A program made the translations under genes and the position numbers. Positions 9,604-17,642 of a stretch of 20,997 nt of DNA are shown piece by piece. The notes under the pieces are model-generated. The model was not told the DNA's origin. It was given only the letters and a program-made list of their open reading frames with translations, and did not search any database. This DNA is from Chrysochromulina tobinii (lineage: Eukaryota; Haptophyta; Prymnesiales; Chrysochromulinaceae): contig JWZX01002883.1 in assembly GCA_001275005.1 (NCBI GenBank), positions 1 to 20,997 on the forward strand. Reading direction: 5' to 3'. Each line of letters starts with the position of its first letter. Positions within the stretch are counted from its first letter, which is position 1.

Positions 9604-11891
9604 GCCGCAGTCCAAGCACTCGATGATCATGTCGGGCACGGCCGTTAGGTGGACAGCACCCATCGAGTTCGTGTGGAACAGGTTGCACCGCGTGCTCTTG
9701 CACGCGCCGCACCGGTACTCGTCCGATTGCATGCCCATCAGATCCGGGCGTAACTGCTCACATAGCGCGCTCGAGAGCCAATCCAAAGCCATCAATCAAG
9801 AGCCATAAAAAAATAGCCATCAATCGCCATCAATGGCAGTCGGCCGCACTCGGATGCAATCAGACACAACGCTCAGAAATCATCAATCGAGATCAACTCA
9901 CACACCTGCTCGATAGCGCGGTCGAGCCGCTCCTTTTTGCGCGCTTTGGCCATCCGCTCGTCCTCGGACATGAGCGCCTCGCCGAGCTGCCGCATAGCCA
10001 ATCCGCGCGAATCAGCGAGAATCCGCAGCACTCAGGCCATCAGGGCATAGGCCATTAGGGCATGTTCTGACACTCGACTACCCATTGTCCACCGAGCGGT
10101 GATCAGTGGTCATCAGTGGTCATCAGTGGTCATCGGTAGCACTTACCTGGCCGTTGTCCACCATCGCACAGAGACCTTCAGCGCTCAAGTCTCCCTCCCG
10201 CAGCCGCTTGCGCACGGACCCCGCCCGCGGAGCCCGTAACGCCGCCACGATCGTCCGAAGCCTCGTCTTGTATGCCTTACCTGTGGGGAGTGGGACGAGG
10301 CGCCGTGATGAGCACTTGCATGCGTTCGAAGCCTCGTCTTGTATGCCTTACCTGTGGGGAGTGGGACGAGGCGCCGTGATGAGCACTTGGATGCGGACGG
10401 ATCGCCGCGATCGTCAGAAGGCTCGACCTGTGCGCCTTACCGGTCGCGGCCTCGCCGCTTGCCTTAGATGGGACGTGCGCATGTACCTTACCGGTGGCGG
10501 CCTTGGCGAGTGCAAAGACCGCCGCCTCGAGGTGAGAGGCGAGGGTGAGGTCAGAGGCGGCGCCGCTCACGCCTTCGACACCACCGGCCCTGAGAGCCTC
10601 GGCAAGCAGCAGCTGCCCCGTCTGCCGAGTCGGGTCGGTGTGCAGCGAGGGCGTGCTTGCGCCGTGCTGAGCACTTGCACCACCGCCCGCTACCGAAGCT
10701 GACGTGCCATCAGCATGCAATTTTGAAGCCTCGTCAGCCGCTGCGCCGTGGCTGCCGCCGCCCAGAGCGGCTGTGCGCTTGGTACGGCGCTCCTCGGCAG
10801 CGGCCGCCGCTTTCCACAGCTCCAAGAGCGAAGAGGCGAGCGCCACGATCGTCGAATGGGAATGCGCTCGGAGCCGGCGCACGAGAAGGCCTGCCTTGGT
10901 CGCGCGTAGCTGGTCGACTGAGGGCGGCGAGCGGTCAGCCAGCTGCACCTGAGGAGGGAGAGGCACTCAGAGGTAATTAGGGAGGCACTCAGAGGTAATT
11001 AGGGAGGCGCTCAGAGGTAAGTAGGGAGGCACTCAGTGGAGGCACTCGGAGGTGATCAGGGATGGAGGCACTGAGTCCGCATGCAGCGTACCAGAATTGC
11101 TTCCCCCTCTGCCACATCCATCGAACCTTCAAGGAGGCGCTGCAGCGAAGCCGCCACCGCACTCATCTCAGTGTCCGTCCAGGGCACTCCACGTTCCCCG
11201 CCGCCGCCACGCCCCCCACCGCTGGAAGGATGGAGCGCTCGTGCAATCGCGTCAGCCGCGGTGTCCGCCGCACGTACAATGGCAGAGAGGGGCTGTGAGA
11301 GCGCCGCGGCGGCGCCATGGAGCCGCAGCTGTGCGGCGGTGGTCAGAGGCCGCGTGTGGAGTGTGGAGCGGGGGGTGGAGTCGAGGGAGATGGCGCCGGA
11401 GAAGGTGGTGGAGAGAGCCCCCACGCTCAGGGTGAAACCACCTCCCAGATCGACTGTCTCACTGCTGCCATGGCCGCCGCCACTGCCGCCGCCACTGCCG
11501 CCGCCGGAGCCGCCGCCGCCGCGGCTCGATTCACGAAGCACCTGCAACAGCCGAGTCGCGTAGCCATAGGGTAATCCGAGCGCCTCCACGCCGAGGGACT
11601 CGCAGCCGCGCGTATACCTGATGAAGGAGCTCATCAGGGAGCTTATTAGGGAGCTCATCCGAAGTCATCAGCGTGCTGCAGCCAGATGCAATCAGATGCA
11701 ATCAGAGGTCCACGGAGGTCATCGGAGGTCCTCGGAAGGCACTTCGCGTACTGCTCGAGGTCGGCCATCATCCCATCGACTCCATCTGTCGCGACTGCAC
11801 GCGCCATCACGCTGGAGACCGAACCATCGGCGATCGCCTCGAGGAGACGCGACGAGATGTACGCCATCTCGACGCCGAGCTGCGCCCTCAC
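9586..11891 (-). CDS. TFIIS-like transcription elongation factor, six exons; may be the 3' half of a fused gene
   Basis: Minus exons 11891-11743, 11617-11092, 10948-10492, 10280-10147, 9986-9906, 9753-9586; 504 aa counted from GTG 11891. Residues 1-205 are unrecognised with Gly/Ser-rich linkers. The N-terminal LW domain spans about 208-275 (SLQRLLEG ... LRATKAGLLVRRLRAH ... LLELWKAA), split by an intron. Central domain II spans about 340-449 (LLLAEAL ... LASHLEAAVFALAKA ... YKTRLRTIVAALRAP ... VRKRLREGDLSAEGL). The C-terminal zinc ribbon has Cys464/467/495/498. Canonical TFIIS stimulates RNA cleavage by backtracked Pol II through a DE dipeptide (RSADEP) in the ribbon hairpin. Here that position reads HTNSMGAVHLTA with no DE and is 3 residues longer, so cleavage activity is doubtful. 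If this is a separate gene, a likely start is ATG 11867. Otherwise it continues in phase from the HsdR-like exons upstream. Confidence 0.8.
10257..10394 (-). repeat. 71-bp tandem duplication carrying a splice acceptor and exon start
   Basis: The unit beginning GAAGCCTCGTCTTGTATGCC at 10257 is repeated from 10328. Each copy contains, on the minus strand, CTCCCCACAG|GTAAGGC, that is an acceptor plus the first 24 nt of the domain II exon. Only the inner acceptor (exon start 10280) keeps the TFIIS-like frame; the outer one would add 71 nt. Two donor copies, ACCG|GTAAGG, also lie upstream at about 10492 and 10443. Confidence 0.85.
10959..11075 (-). repeat. 22-bp minisatellite in a TFIIS-like gene intron
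   Basis: The plus-strand unit is GGAGGCACTCAGAGGTAATT with a short tail, about five copies with changes. It lies within the intron between exons 11617-11092 and 10948-10492. It is closely related to the 22-bp minisatellite at 13217-13316. Confidence 0.8.
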
Positions 11892-11983
11892 CTGCCATCA
11901 GATGCAATGAGGGACGCCATCAGGTGCAATTAGGGACGCCATCTCGACGCCGAGCTGCGCCCTCACCTGCCATCAGATGCAAT
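11861..11983 (-). repeat. 75-bp-period duplication of an acceptor and exon start
   Basis: A 48-bp block beginning ACGCCATCTCGACGCCGAGC occurs at 11861-11908 and 11936-11983. On the minus strand each copy is GATGGCAG|GTGAGGGCGC, an acceptor plus exon start. The inner copy (exon from 11891) is open. Using the outer copy leads to an in-frame TGA. Confidence 0.85.
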
Positions 11984-12070
11984 CCGATGCAATCTTATTA
12001 AGTCAGAGGTATTCGGAAGCCATCAAAGGGCCATCAGAGGGCCATCAGAGGGCCATCACTAGGCAATCAC
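11892..12070 (-). other. Intron-like linker between the HsdR-like and TFIIS-like exons
   Basis: On the minus strand this 179-bp stretch starts GTGATT after CATGAG and ends GATGGCAG before GTG 11891, is phase 0 on both sides, and is filled with TGATGGCCC-type repeats like confirmed introns here. If not spliced, the upstream frame stops at TAG 12061-12059. It is either an intron joining one large gene or a very short intergenic gap. Confidence 0.5.
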
Positions 12071-14405
12071 CTCATGTTCCGCGAGAGTGCGGGTGGTTGC
12101 ATGCACGTAGCCGCGGAAGGCGGCACCAATCTCGGCCGCACTGTTGACGAAGTCGAGCACGCGCACGGGCGGCTTGTGTGGCGCGGCTCGATTGGCGCGG
12201 CCAAGCACTTGGACTGCATGCGCACCGCGCAGGGTGCGATCCACACACAGACAGCACACGCGCGGCTCGTCGAAGCCGGTCTCGAGCTTCGCACATACGA
12301 TGAGTAGGGCTGGGCCTGGCAGGCGAAAGGCACGGAGCACATCCGAAGTCCCATTCAGTGTGCGCTCCGTCACACTGACCATCGGCGCGGTCGTGGGCAT
12401 CGGCGCTGCCGTGGGCGTGGGCGTGGGCGTGGGCGGTGACGATGTCGTTGGCGGAGGCGCTGTCGTGGGCACATCATCGGAGACCTTCCACGTGGCAAGC
12501 GACGCGCCGCTGCGAGCGCTCGGCTCGGGTAAAGTGAGGCTGCCTGATAAGGCAACAAGAGCCACGCGAAACAGGTCATCAGAGGTCATCAGGAGTCATC
12601 CGAGGTCATCCGAGGTCATCTGAGGTCATCAGAGGCGATGGATAGGTCTCACCTGAGAAGGCCACGAGCACTCGCACCGGCGGTTCGTCACGTGAGGGTT
12701 CGTCACGTGCGGGTTCGTCACGTGAGGGTTCGTCACGTGAGGGTTCGTCATGTGCGGGTTCGTCACGTGAGGGTTCGTCACTCCCACCGCTCGCCTCCTC
12801 CTCCCTCACTTCCTGAGCCATCAGAGCCAGCAGCGCTGCACGGTAGTCCGCACAGTCCTGGCGGCAACGCACGATGAGCATGGCCTTCGGATCCTCAAAC
12901 CGAGCCTCCCGCGCCTCCGCAAACGCCTGCCGGACAAACTGCAGAGCCGCCCTCGCCTTGGCCTGGAGCAGCGCGTCGCGAGCCGCCGCCGTACGCCGCC
13001 ACGTGGCAACTCGACCGTTGACGAACCCGCCACCGTTGACGAAACCGCCGAGCCCGCCTCGGCCGTTGACGAGACCGGCGCCGCTGTGGAACGTGGGGTC
13101 CTTCCGGAGGAATTCGTCCACGGTCTGGCGGTGGCCTCGCTCGTCGACCAGGCTGAGTGCAGGCCGGGCTGTCGTGTAGCGCGCGAGCACGTCGACACAG
13201 ATCCCTGGACAGCGAGAGGCACTCAAAGGTTATCAGAGGGGCACGCAGAGGTCATCAGACGGGCACTCAGAGGTCATCAGAGGGGCACTCAGAGGCCATA
13301 AGAGGGGCACTCTGAGATGCTCTCAGAGTCGCCCTCCGAAGCAATGAACGAAGCAATGAACGAAGCAATGAACGTCGCAATTACCGTCGTGCATCGCCTC
13401 TTGCAGCGAGTACACATGGAAGGGCTCCCGCCGCCCCGCGAGGTGGTTCTCGACCCCGAAGAGACGAAGCGCAACTTCGGAAGGGGTGGCCGAGAAGGAG
13501 ACGTACGAGAGGTGACGTGGCTGCTCGGCGCCGCCGCACACGAGCTGATGCAGCTGCTGCGTCGTGCCATGCCCTGTGGTCACAGCGTGGGATCGATGGG
13601 CTTCATCAGAGGTCATCAGAGGTCATCAGAGGTCATCAGACCATGGGATCGGTGGGCTTCGTCAATTACCATGGGATCGATGGGCTTCGTCAGCAATGAT
13701 GACCACTCGATGCTCTGAGCACGCGGAGCGACTTTCTACAAGTGGTGCGTCGTCGTCTGCGCCGCCCTCAACGCCGCCTTCGATGCCGCCCTCAACGCCG
13801 TCGCCGCCATCGACGTCCTCCTCGCCCACCTCGTCGTCGCCGCTGCTCGAGCTCTCCTCCGAAGCCGCCTTCTGCTGTGCGCCGTCCTCGTCGTCGCCGT
13901 CGCCGCCGCTGCGGCCCGCAGCCTTCTGGAACGTGCTGATGACGACTCGCGTGCGCGGCTGTTCGCCCGACCGGCACGGCGGGCGCCGTCGCAGAAGCGA
14001 GCGCAGGTTGTCGCATGAGGTTGCGCGCTCGACCAAGTGGCTCGCGCCATGACGCTCAAAGAACTGCTCAACCACGTCGCCCACCTGCTCGTCCAGCGCC
14101 TTGCGGTCCGTCACCACAAGGACGAGCGCGAAACGGTTTTTGCGTGTGTCCTCCAGCGTGCAGAGCGCATGAGCGAGCGCGGCGATCGTAAATGTCTTGC
14201 CCGCGCCAGTGGCGTGCTGTATGAGGTAATTGGACGGCGTCGGAGCCTCGCAGTCCCGGCGCAGCGCGGTGACGACTGCTCGGATGCAATCTGTCTGCTG
14301 AGGCCGCGGCTGCCGGCCACCTGAGCCACGCGCAAAGCTCGCCGCGAAGCTCTCCTCTTGCACGAGCACGTCGTTCGTGGTCGGGGTCGCCACGACCTCA
14401 TCCAT
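12071..14405 (-). CDS. Type I restriction HsdR-like SF2 helicase, four exons, no nuclease domain
   Basis: Minus exons 14405-13670, 13573-13385, 13204-12653, 12543-12071; 650 codons, then either a spliced continuation or a stop at 12059. Order of signatures: QQTDCIRAV (Q motif-like), HATGAGKT (64-71), VVTDRKALDEQ (97-107), VVISTFQKA, IIADEAHRSHG (motif II, 239-242), VSFSATPSEVALRLFG (motif III, 273-275), EPFHVYSLQEAMHDGICVDVLARYTT, KAMLIVRCRQDCADYRAAL, VAFSG, LLIVCAKLETGFDEP (581-586), VQVLGRANR (604-611), VLDFVN. These are the diagnostic blocks of the R-subunit motor, in the right order only after splicing. The HSDR_N nuclease domain that normally precedes the motor is absent: the protein starts about 35 residues before the Q motif. 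Acidic and DEPSR-repeat insertions interrupt it. Biochemical role unknown; predicted ATP-dependent DNA translocase, probably nuclear. Confidence 0.85.
12572..12637 (-). repeat. AGGTCATC tandem repeat in HsdR-like intron 3
   Basis: About six copies of a 10-bp unit, AGAGGTCATC on the plus strand, fill the middle of the intron 12544-12652. In the transcript sense these read CTGATGACCT and CGGATGACCT. Confidence 0.85.
12682..12780 (-). repeat. 15-bp coding minisatellite, DEPSR/DEPAR repeats
   Basis: GGTTCGTCACGTGAG recurs seven times at a 15-bp period from 12682, with few substitutions. In the gene's frame each unit encodes five residues (D-E-P-S/A-R/H), residues about 451-483 of the HsdR-like protein, a charged insertion just before the VLVAFSG block. 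Each unit includes a CACGTG palindrome. Confidence 0.9.
13217..13372 (-). repeat. 22-bp and 12-bp tandem repeats in HsdR-like intron 2
   Basis: Units like AGGGGCACTCAGAGGTCATC (plus two bases) run from 13217 to about 13316. After a short spacer, CGAAGCAATGAA repeats three times at 13337-13372, ending next to the intron donor (exon ends at 13385). Confidence 0.85.
13587..13695 (-). repeat. Triplicated DEAH-motif exon edge within HsdR-like intron 1
   Basis: The plus strand carries three copies of GGGATCGATGGGCTTC or a one-base variant, at about 13589, 13645 and 13674. The 13674 copy encodes ADEAHRSH at the end of exon 1. The other two lie in the intron, separated by AGGTCATCAG repeats. Confidence 0.85.
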
Positions 14406-14523
14406 CTTCTAAATTTGAGGAATTGTCCGGGAAAGATCGTGCTGGTCCAGGGAGAAAAACATTCACTTGGACCTCATTTCGTCGTAAGTCAAGCACCACC
14501 GCCCGGCGCCGCTATGACACCTA
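14406..14523 (-). promoter_or_regulatory. Short intergenic gap upstream of the HsdR-like gene
   Basis: Only 118 bp separate the Josephin-type stop from the HsdR-like ATG on the same strand. GCTTGACTTA in sense orientation (14485-14494) lies about 85 bp upstream of the ATG, resembling the CTTGACTTG elements at other promoters in the window. No repeats typical of introns are present here. Confidence 0.35.
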
Positions 14524-15552
14524 TTATGACGGGCAGAAGACCAAGCTCTCCCCGAGGAGCTTCGCGTCGGCAAGCGTGAGCGCATCGAGGTCGTCGGCGA
14601 GCGGTTTTGGCGGGAAGCCGCCCTTGAGCGAAAAGGCGACGCCGGGCGCAAGGGTGGCAATGTGCTTCTTGAGCTGTAGCACCGTGTGCGTGTGGTTCGC
14701 CTTGACGACCTTGCGCGAGCCGTCGGTCATGCGCACCTGCAGTGCCGTTGTGGGCTCCGACTCGACGAGCGTCAACGGCTCTGAGGGCGTGCGCTGCTTG
14801 GCGGCAAGCTCTGAGGAAAGCGCGAGCGCCATCGCGAGCTGCTCCTCCTCGGTCAGCCCTTCCACCGCCGCCGGCCGCGCCGCGCCGCCGCCGCCGAGCG
14901 TCTGGCCGTGACCGGTGAACGCATGGAATTTGGGCGGTTCGAGCTTCGTGGCGGCGTTGCCGAAGGGACGCTCGCCCTCAGGCGGGTTCGCCGGGTCCAC
15001 CCAGTTCTTCGGGTCTCCCATCGCGCCCTTGGGCGTTGGTTTCGGCAGCTTACCCTTGCACAGGAAGATGGTCCACTTGTTGGCCACGAGCTCGGCCAGG
15101 TGGCTCGCGAGCGAGCGATCGGAGAGCTTGACCGGCGCGGGCTGTGTCGAGTTGCACTCCCACCACTGCGCGTCGATCCGCCGCAGGCAGTACCAGTGCG
15201 AGTCGCGGTTGAGCACGAAGCCTTCCTGCGTCTCGGGCCGAACCATGTAATTCATGTTCTCCGGCCGGCGATGGTCCTCGAGATCGACTCCGAACTGGCG
15301 CTGAAGCGCGGCAGAGAGCACCTGGATCGAGAAGTTGCCGTCGAGCGAGACGTTGCCCGAGTCCTGCTTCAGGAACGCGCGCGCCTCGGCGGTCATGCCC
15401 TCAGCCAACATCAGGATCCTCTCGTTTTGATCGAGCTCTTGTGCGATCTCGCTCAGGTCGATCTCCGAAAAGTAGGGCCCCTGGCATAGGTTGTTGAGGC
15501 AGTGCTGCCCGCACAGCGCAGCCACCTGGCGCTCGTGGTAGAGCCAGACCAT
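14524..15552 (-). CDS. ATXN3: Josephin-UIM-UBX deubiquitinase, ataxin-3 family, intronless
   Basis: 342 aa in one exon. The Josephin cysteine-protease domain fills residues 1-170 and aligns with ataxin-3 position for position: Gln9, catalytic Cys14 in QVAALCGQHCLNN, His119 in DSHWYCLRR and Asn134 in WECNS. A ubiquitin-interacting motif follows at 233-249 (LTEEEQLAMALALSSEL). The C-terminus (about 268-342) is a UBX fold, with QVRMTDGS...QLKKHIATL and SLKGGFPPKPLADD, expected to bind the AAA ATPase p97/CDC48. Predicted to trim ubiquitin chains on p97 clients in cytosol or nucleus. Human ataxin-3 has UIMs and polyQ but no UBX. There is no polyQ here. The start ATG matches the family N-terminus (MVWLYHERQ against MESIFHEKQ). 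A CTTGACTTG-rich element lies 98-120 bp upstream. Confidence 0.93.
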   Translation of the reverse strand: MVWLYHERQVAALCGQHCLNNLCQGPYFSEIDLSEIAQELDQNERILMLAEGMTAEARAFLKQDSGNVSLDGNFSIQVLSAALQRQFGVDLEDHRRPENMNYMVRPETQEGFVLNRDSHWYCLRRIDAQWWECNSTQPAPVKLSDRSLASHLAELVANKWTIFLCKGKLPKPTPKGAMGDPKNWVDPANPPEGERPFGNAATKLEPPKFHAFTGHGQTLGGGGAARPAAVEGLTEEEQLAMALALSSELAAKQRTPSEPLTLVESEPTTALQVRMTDGSRKVVKANHTHTVLQLKKHIATLAPGVAFSLKGGFPPKPLADDLDALTLADAKLLGESLVFCPS

Positions 15553-15957
15553 GCACGACAGCTTCCGACGAAGCCTAGCCCAGCCGATGCCGAAGAAGCT
15601 CCACGAGAATTTTCTGCGCGTTCACGTGCGACATTTCTCGATGCCTGGACAAGCAAGTCAAGACAAGTCAAGGCTTCACACCACCGAGTCTTAGTCCGTT
15701 CCTGATCGCTGAATGCTGAACGCTGACACTGAAAATCCCCGGTCGACTCCCGGCGCGAGAACAGAGAGTTGCCGAATGAATTCCTAGTGTCCAGCGTTCA
15801 GCGTCCAGGATAGTCCGTTCTGATCTTGTCGAGGGACTCTCACACAAGCAACTGTACAGGAGCCTTATTAGTAATGATGCCATCAATCTCGACGCCATCA
15901 TTGTCAACTCTCTCTTTCTCGCCATAATTGTCAACCCCCCTGGCGCGCGTGGAATTG
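15553..15957. promoter_or_regulatory. Divergent intergenic region, Josephin-type gene and GNAT-like gene
   Basis: Contains CAAGCAAGTCAAGACAAGTC (15650-15669), which reads CTTGACTTG in the sense of the Josephin-type gene. Further right, near 15873-15935, are ATGATGCCATCA / GACGCCATCATTGTCAAC repeats that resemble intron repeats on the minus strand, so a 5' UTR intron of the Josephin-type gene is possible. Otherwise no gene was seen. Confidence 0.4.
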
Positions 15958-16599
15958 ATGGCCGCGCGCCTGCTGCATGGCTCGGCAAAGCTGTGGTACT
16001 CGGCCTTCAGTAGTGGTGCATATTATGAGACGTTTCGACCGCTCGAGGATCCTGCTGGCAAGTCATCAGAGGATCGAGCGAGCGAGAAAAGCTATGGGCT
16101 CGATCTGGGGAGCAGCATCGAGGTCGTCGCCATCATGAAAGCGACCATGTGCGAGCGGGAGGTGGCCTGGGACGCATTTCTATCCGAACTGCGCACGGCG
16201 GCTGCATCTAAGGTCCCCGAGGACAGGTACGACCGATGGCTTGCAGACGTGCATTGCGCCTCGAGCTCCGCGCAAGTCGCCCGCAACTTTGCGCACCACG
16301 ACCCAGATGACGAGCCTGTGTTCCTCTTCTACTTGCACGACGCCAGCGGCGCGCAGCAAGCCTGCATGCAGGTGCGCGTCTGCGGCTCGGAGGCGCGGAT
16401 AGACGCTCTCTGCTCGCTGGGCAATCGAAGCGGAGCTTCATTCATGCGCCACCTCAGCGAGTGGCTACCGACCGCCGCACCCAGAGTGACCACCATCGCG
16501 GTCACGCCGCTGAGCAACGGCTGGCTTCGTCACGAGTATTACAAGGGCTTCGGGTTCGTGGCGAATCTGAGTGGTGGGTCCATGTCGCGCCCATCATGA
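15958..16599 (+). CDS. Hypothetical protein with GNAT-like C-terminal half
   Basis: 213 aa from ATG 15958; the frame stays open upstream to a TTG at 15928, which is unlikely as a eukaryotic start. The sequence has average composition without repeats. The C-terminal half, VFLFYLHDASGAQQACMQVR, then IDALCSLGNRSGASFMRHLSEWL, then TTIAVTPLSNGWLRHEYYKGFGFV, follows the strand-helix-strand order of GCN5-related N-acetyltransferases and ends in a Y-KGFGF motif like their YEK-GF. The acetyl-CoA loop (Q/R-x-x-G-x-G/A) is not clearly conserved: GNRSGAS is the nearest match. Function is therefore tentative. No introns were detected. It could be a 3' exon of a longer gene, since the ATG lies close to repeat-bearing sequence. 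Confidence 0.6.
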   Translation: MAARLLHGSAKLWYSAFSSGAYYETFRPLEDPAGKSSEDRASEKSYGLDLGSSIEVVAIMKATMCEREVAWDAFLSELRTAAASKVPEDRYDRWLADVHCASSSAQVARNFAHHDPDDEPVFLFYLHDASGAQQACMQVRVCGSEARIDALCSLGNRSGASFMRHLSEWLPTAAPRVTTIAVTPLSNGWLRHEYYKGFGFVANLSGGSMSRPS

Positions 16600-17642
16600 C
16601 GCGCGGCTTGGTGGTGGTCGCGCTTGGAGACGAGAGTGATTTGGCTCCACGACCTGGCATCCACGCCCGTACACCCTTAGTACGCTGTATACCTTATTTA
16701 CCTATATAATACGACACTGAAATTCCAGACCCGACCTCCGACCCCGGTCCGACCTCGGCCTCGGAGACCTGAATCATTGACCTGAATATCGCACCGAGAC
16801 CGGGCCATGGACCGGGCGCGGGGGGCGCGGGCGCGGTCGGGTCAGTTTTGATGCTTGAACATGTCTAGAACATGTCCGCGTCCCCGTCCGGCGCCGACTC
16901 AACAAGTCGGAGGTTCGCAAGCCCCAGCAGCGCCGATGGGACGCCGATGCGGCTTCGATGCGGCGCCGACGGCCGATCCCTGGTGATAAAAACTCAACCG
17001 CGTCCTCGGTCGTCGGTCGTGCGAGAGGAGCAGAGACTTACATTTCACAGCCATGGATTTGTATTCACAGCCAATGTTTAAAAGTCGACACTCCGCGAGC
17101 CGCACGAAAGACACGTGCGCAAAAGCGCAAGGTGCGCGCACGTTCCGTTGCTCGCCGTGCTCAACGTTTGCGTCGGTGCGATCGCTGCACGCGCACTCCG
17201 CACCGCCCTCGCACACGGAATCCATCGAGTCCGCCCAGGTGCTTTCCTCCATGGTGCCCTGCTGGCATTCCGGGAGCACACGTGCGTCTCCCTTTGCCTC
17301 TCTCATGACAGTGATTTTTTTCCGCGTGCCTTTCCGCAGTCGCGCGCCGCCGCCGATCAGTACGCCTCCCTCCTCTCCACCCCCGCGTGCTTTTCACTGC
17401 CACGTGACTGCCCAATCCTGAGGCCCCGAGCTGGGCTGCCTCTCTCGAGCGGAGGGCATGCGACTCTCCGTTCGCGATTAGCTTCGGAGCCACACGCCGC
17501 ACGCGATCCCCCTCATACTTCCGGCATGCTGTGGGCTGTTGCATGCCTGCGTCGAGACCCATCAAGCGCCCTTCGAGCTTGCAGCCGCTCGTGGTCCCAT
17601 ATCTCCATGCTGCCGAATACACACACATCTCTTGTTCGCAGG
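16600..17642. other. Intergenic / 5' region of the WD40 gene
   Basis: About 1 kb with no recognisable domain in any frame. TATATAAT lies near 16703-16710. In frame with the first WD40 exon an open stretch extends back to 17115, with ATGs at 17526 and about 17607, but its composition is not protein-like. CTTGTTCGCAG at 17631-17641 resembles the WD40 intron acceptors, so the 5' part of the gene may be an upstream exon I cannot define. Confidence 0.35.

Noticed and set aside
12682-12780. CRISPR-like array
   Set aside because: 15-bp units are contiguous without spacers and read as an in-frame DEP repeat.
12071-14405. Bacterial contamination or an active restriction-modification system
   Set aside because: The motor is only continuous after removing GT-AG introns containing the same repeats as other genes here. 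No HsdM, HsdS or nuclease domain is present.
16859-16880. GAACATGTCTAGAACATGTC, resembling a p53-type response element
   Set aside because: A single palindromic match in a non-animal genome; probably chance or an unknown factor site.
17053-17421. 122-codon plus frame upstream of the WD40 gene
   Set aside because: Ser/Pro/Arg-rich with no motif, and not in the WD40 frame. Kept as possible 5' leader only.
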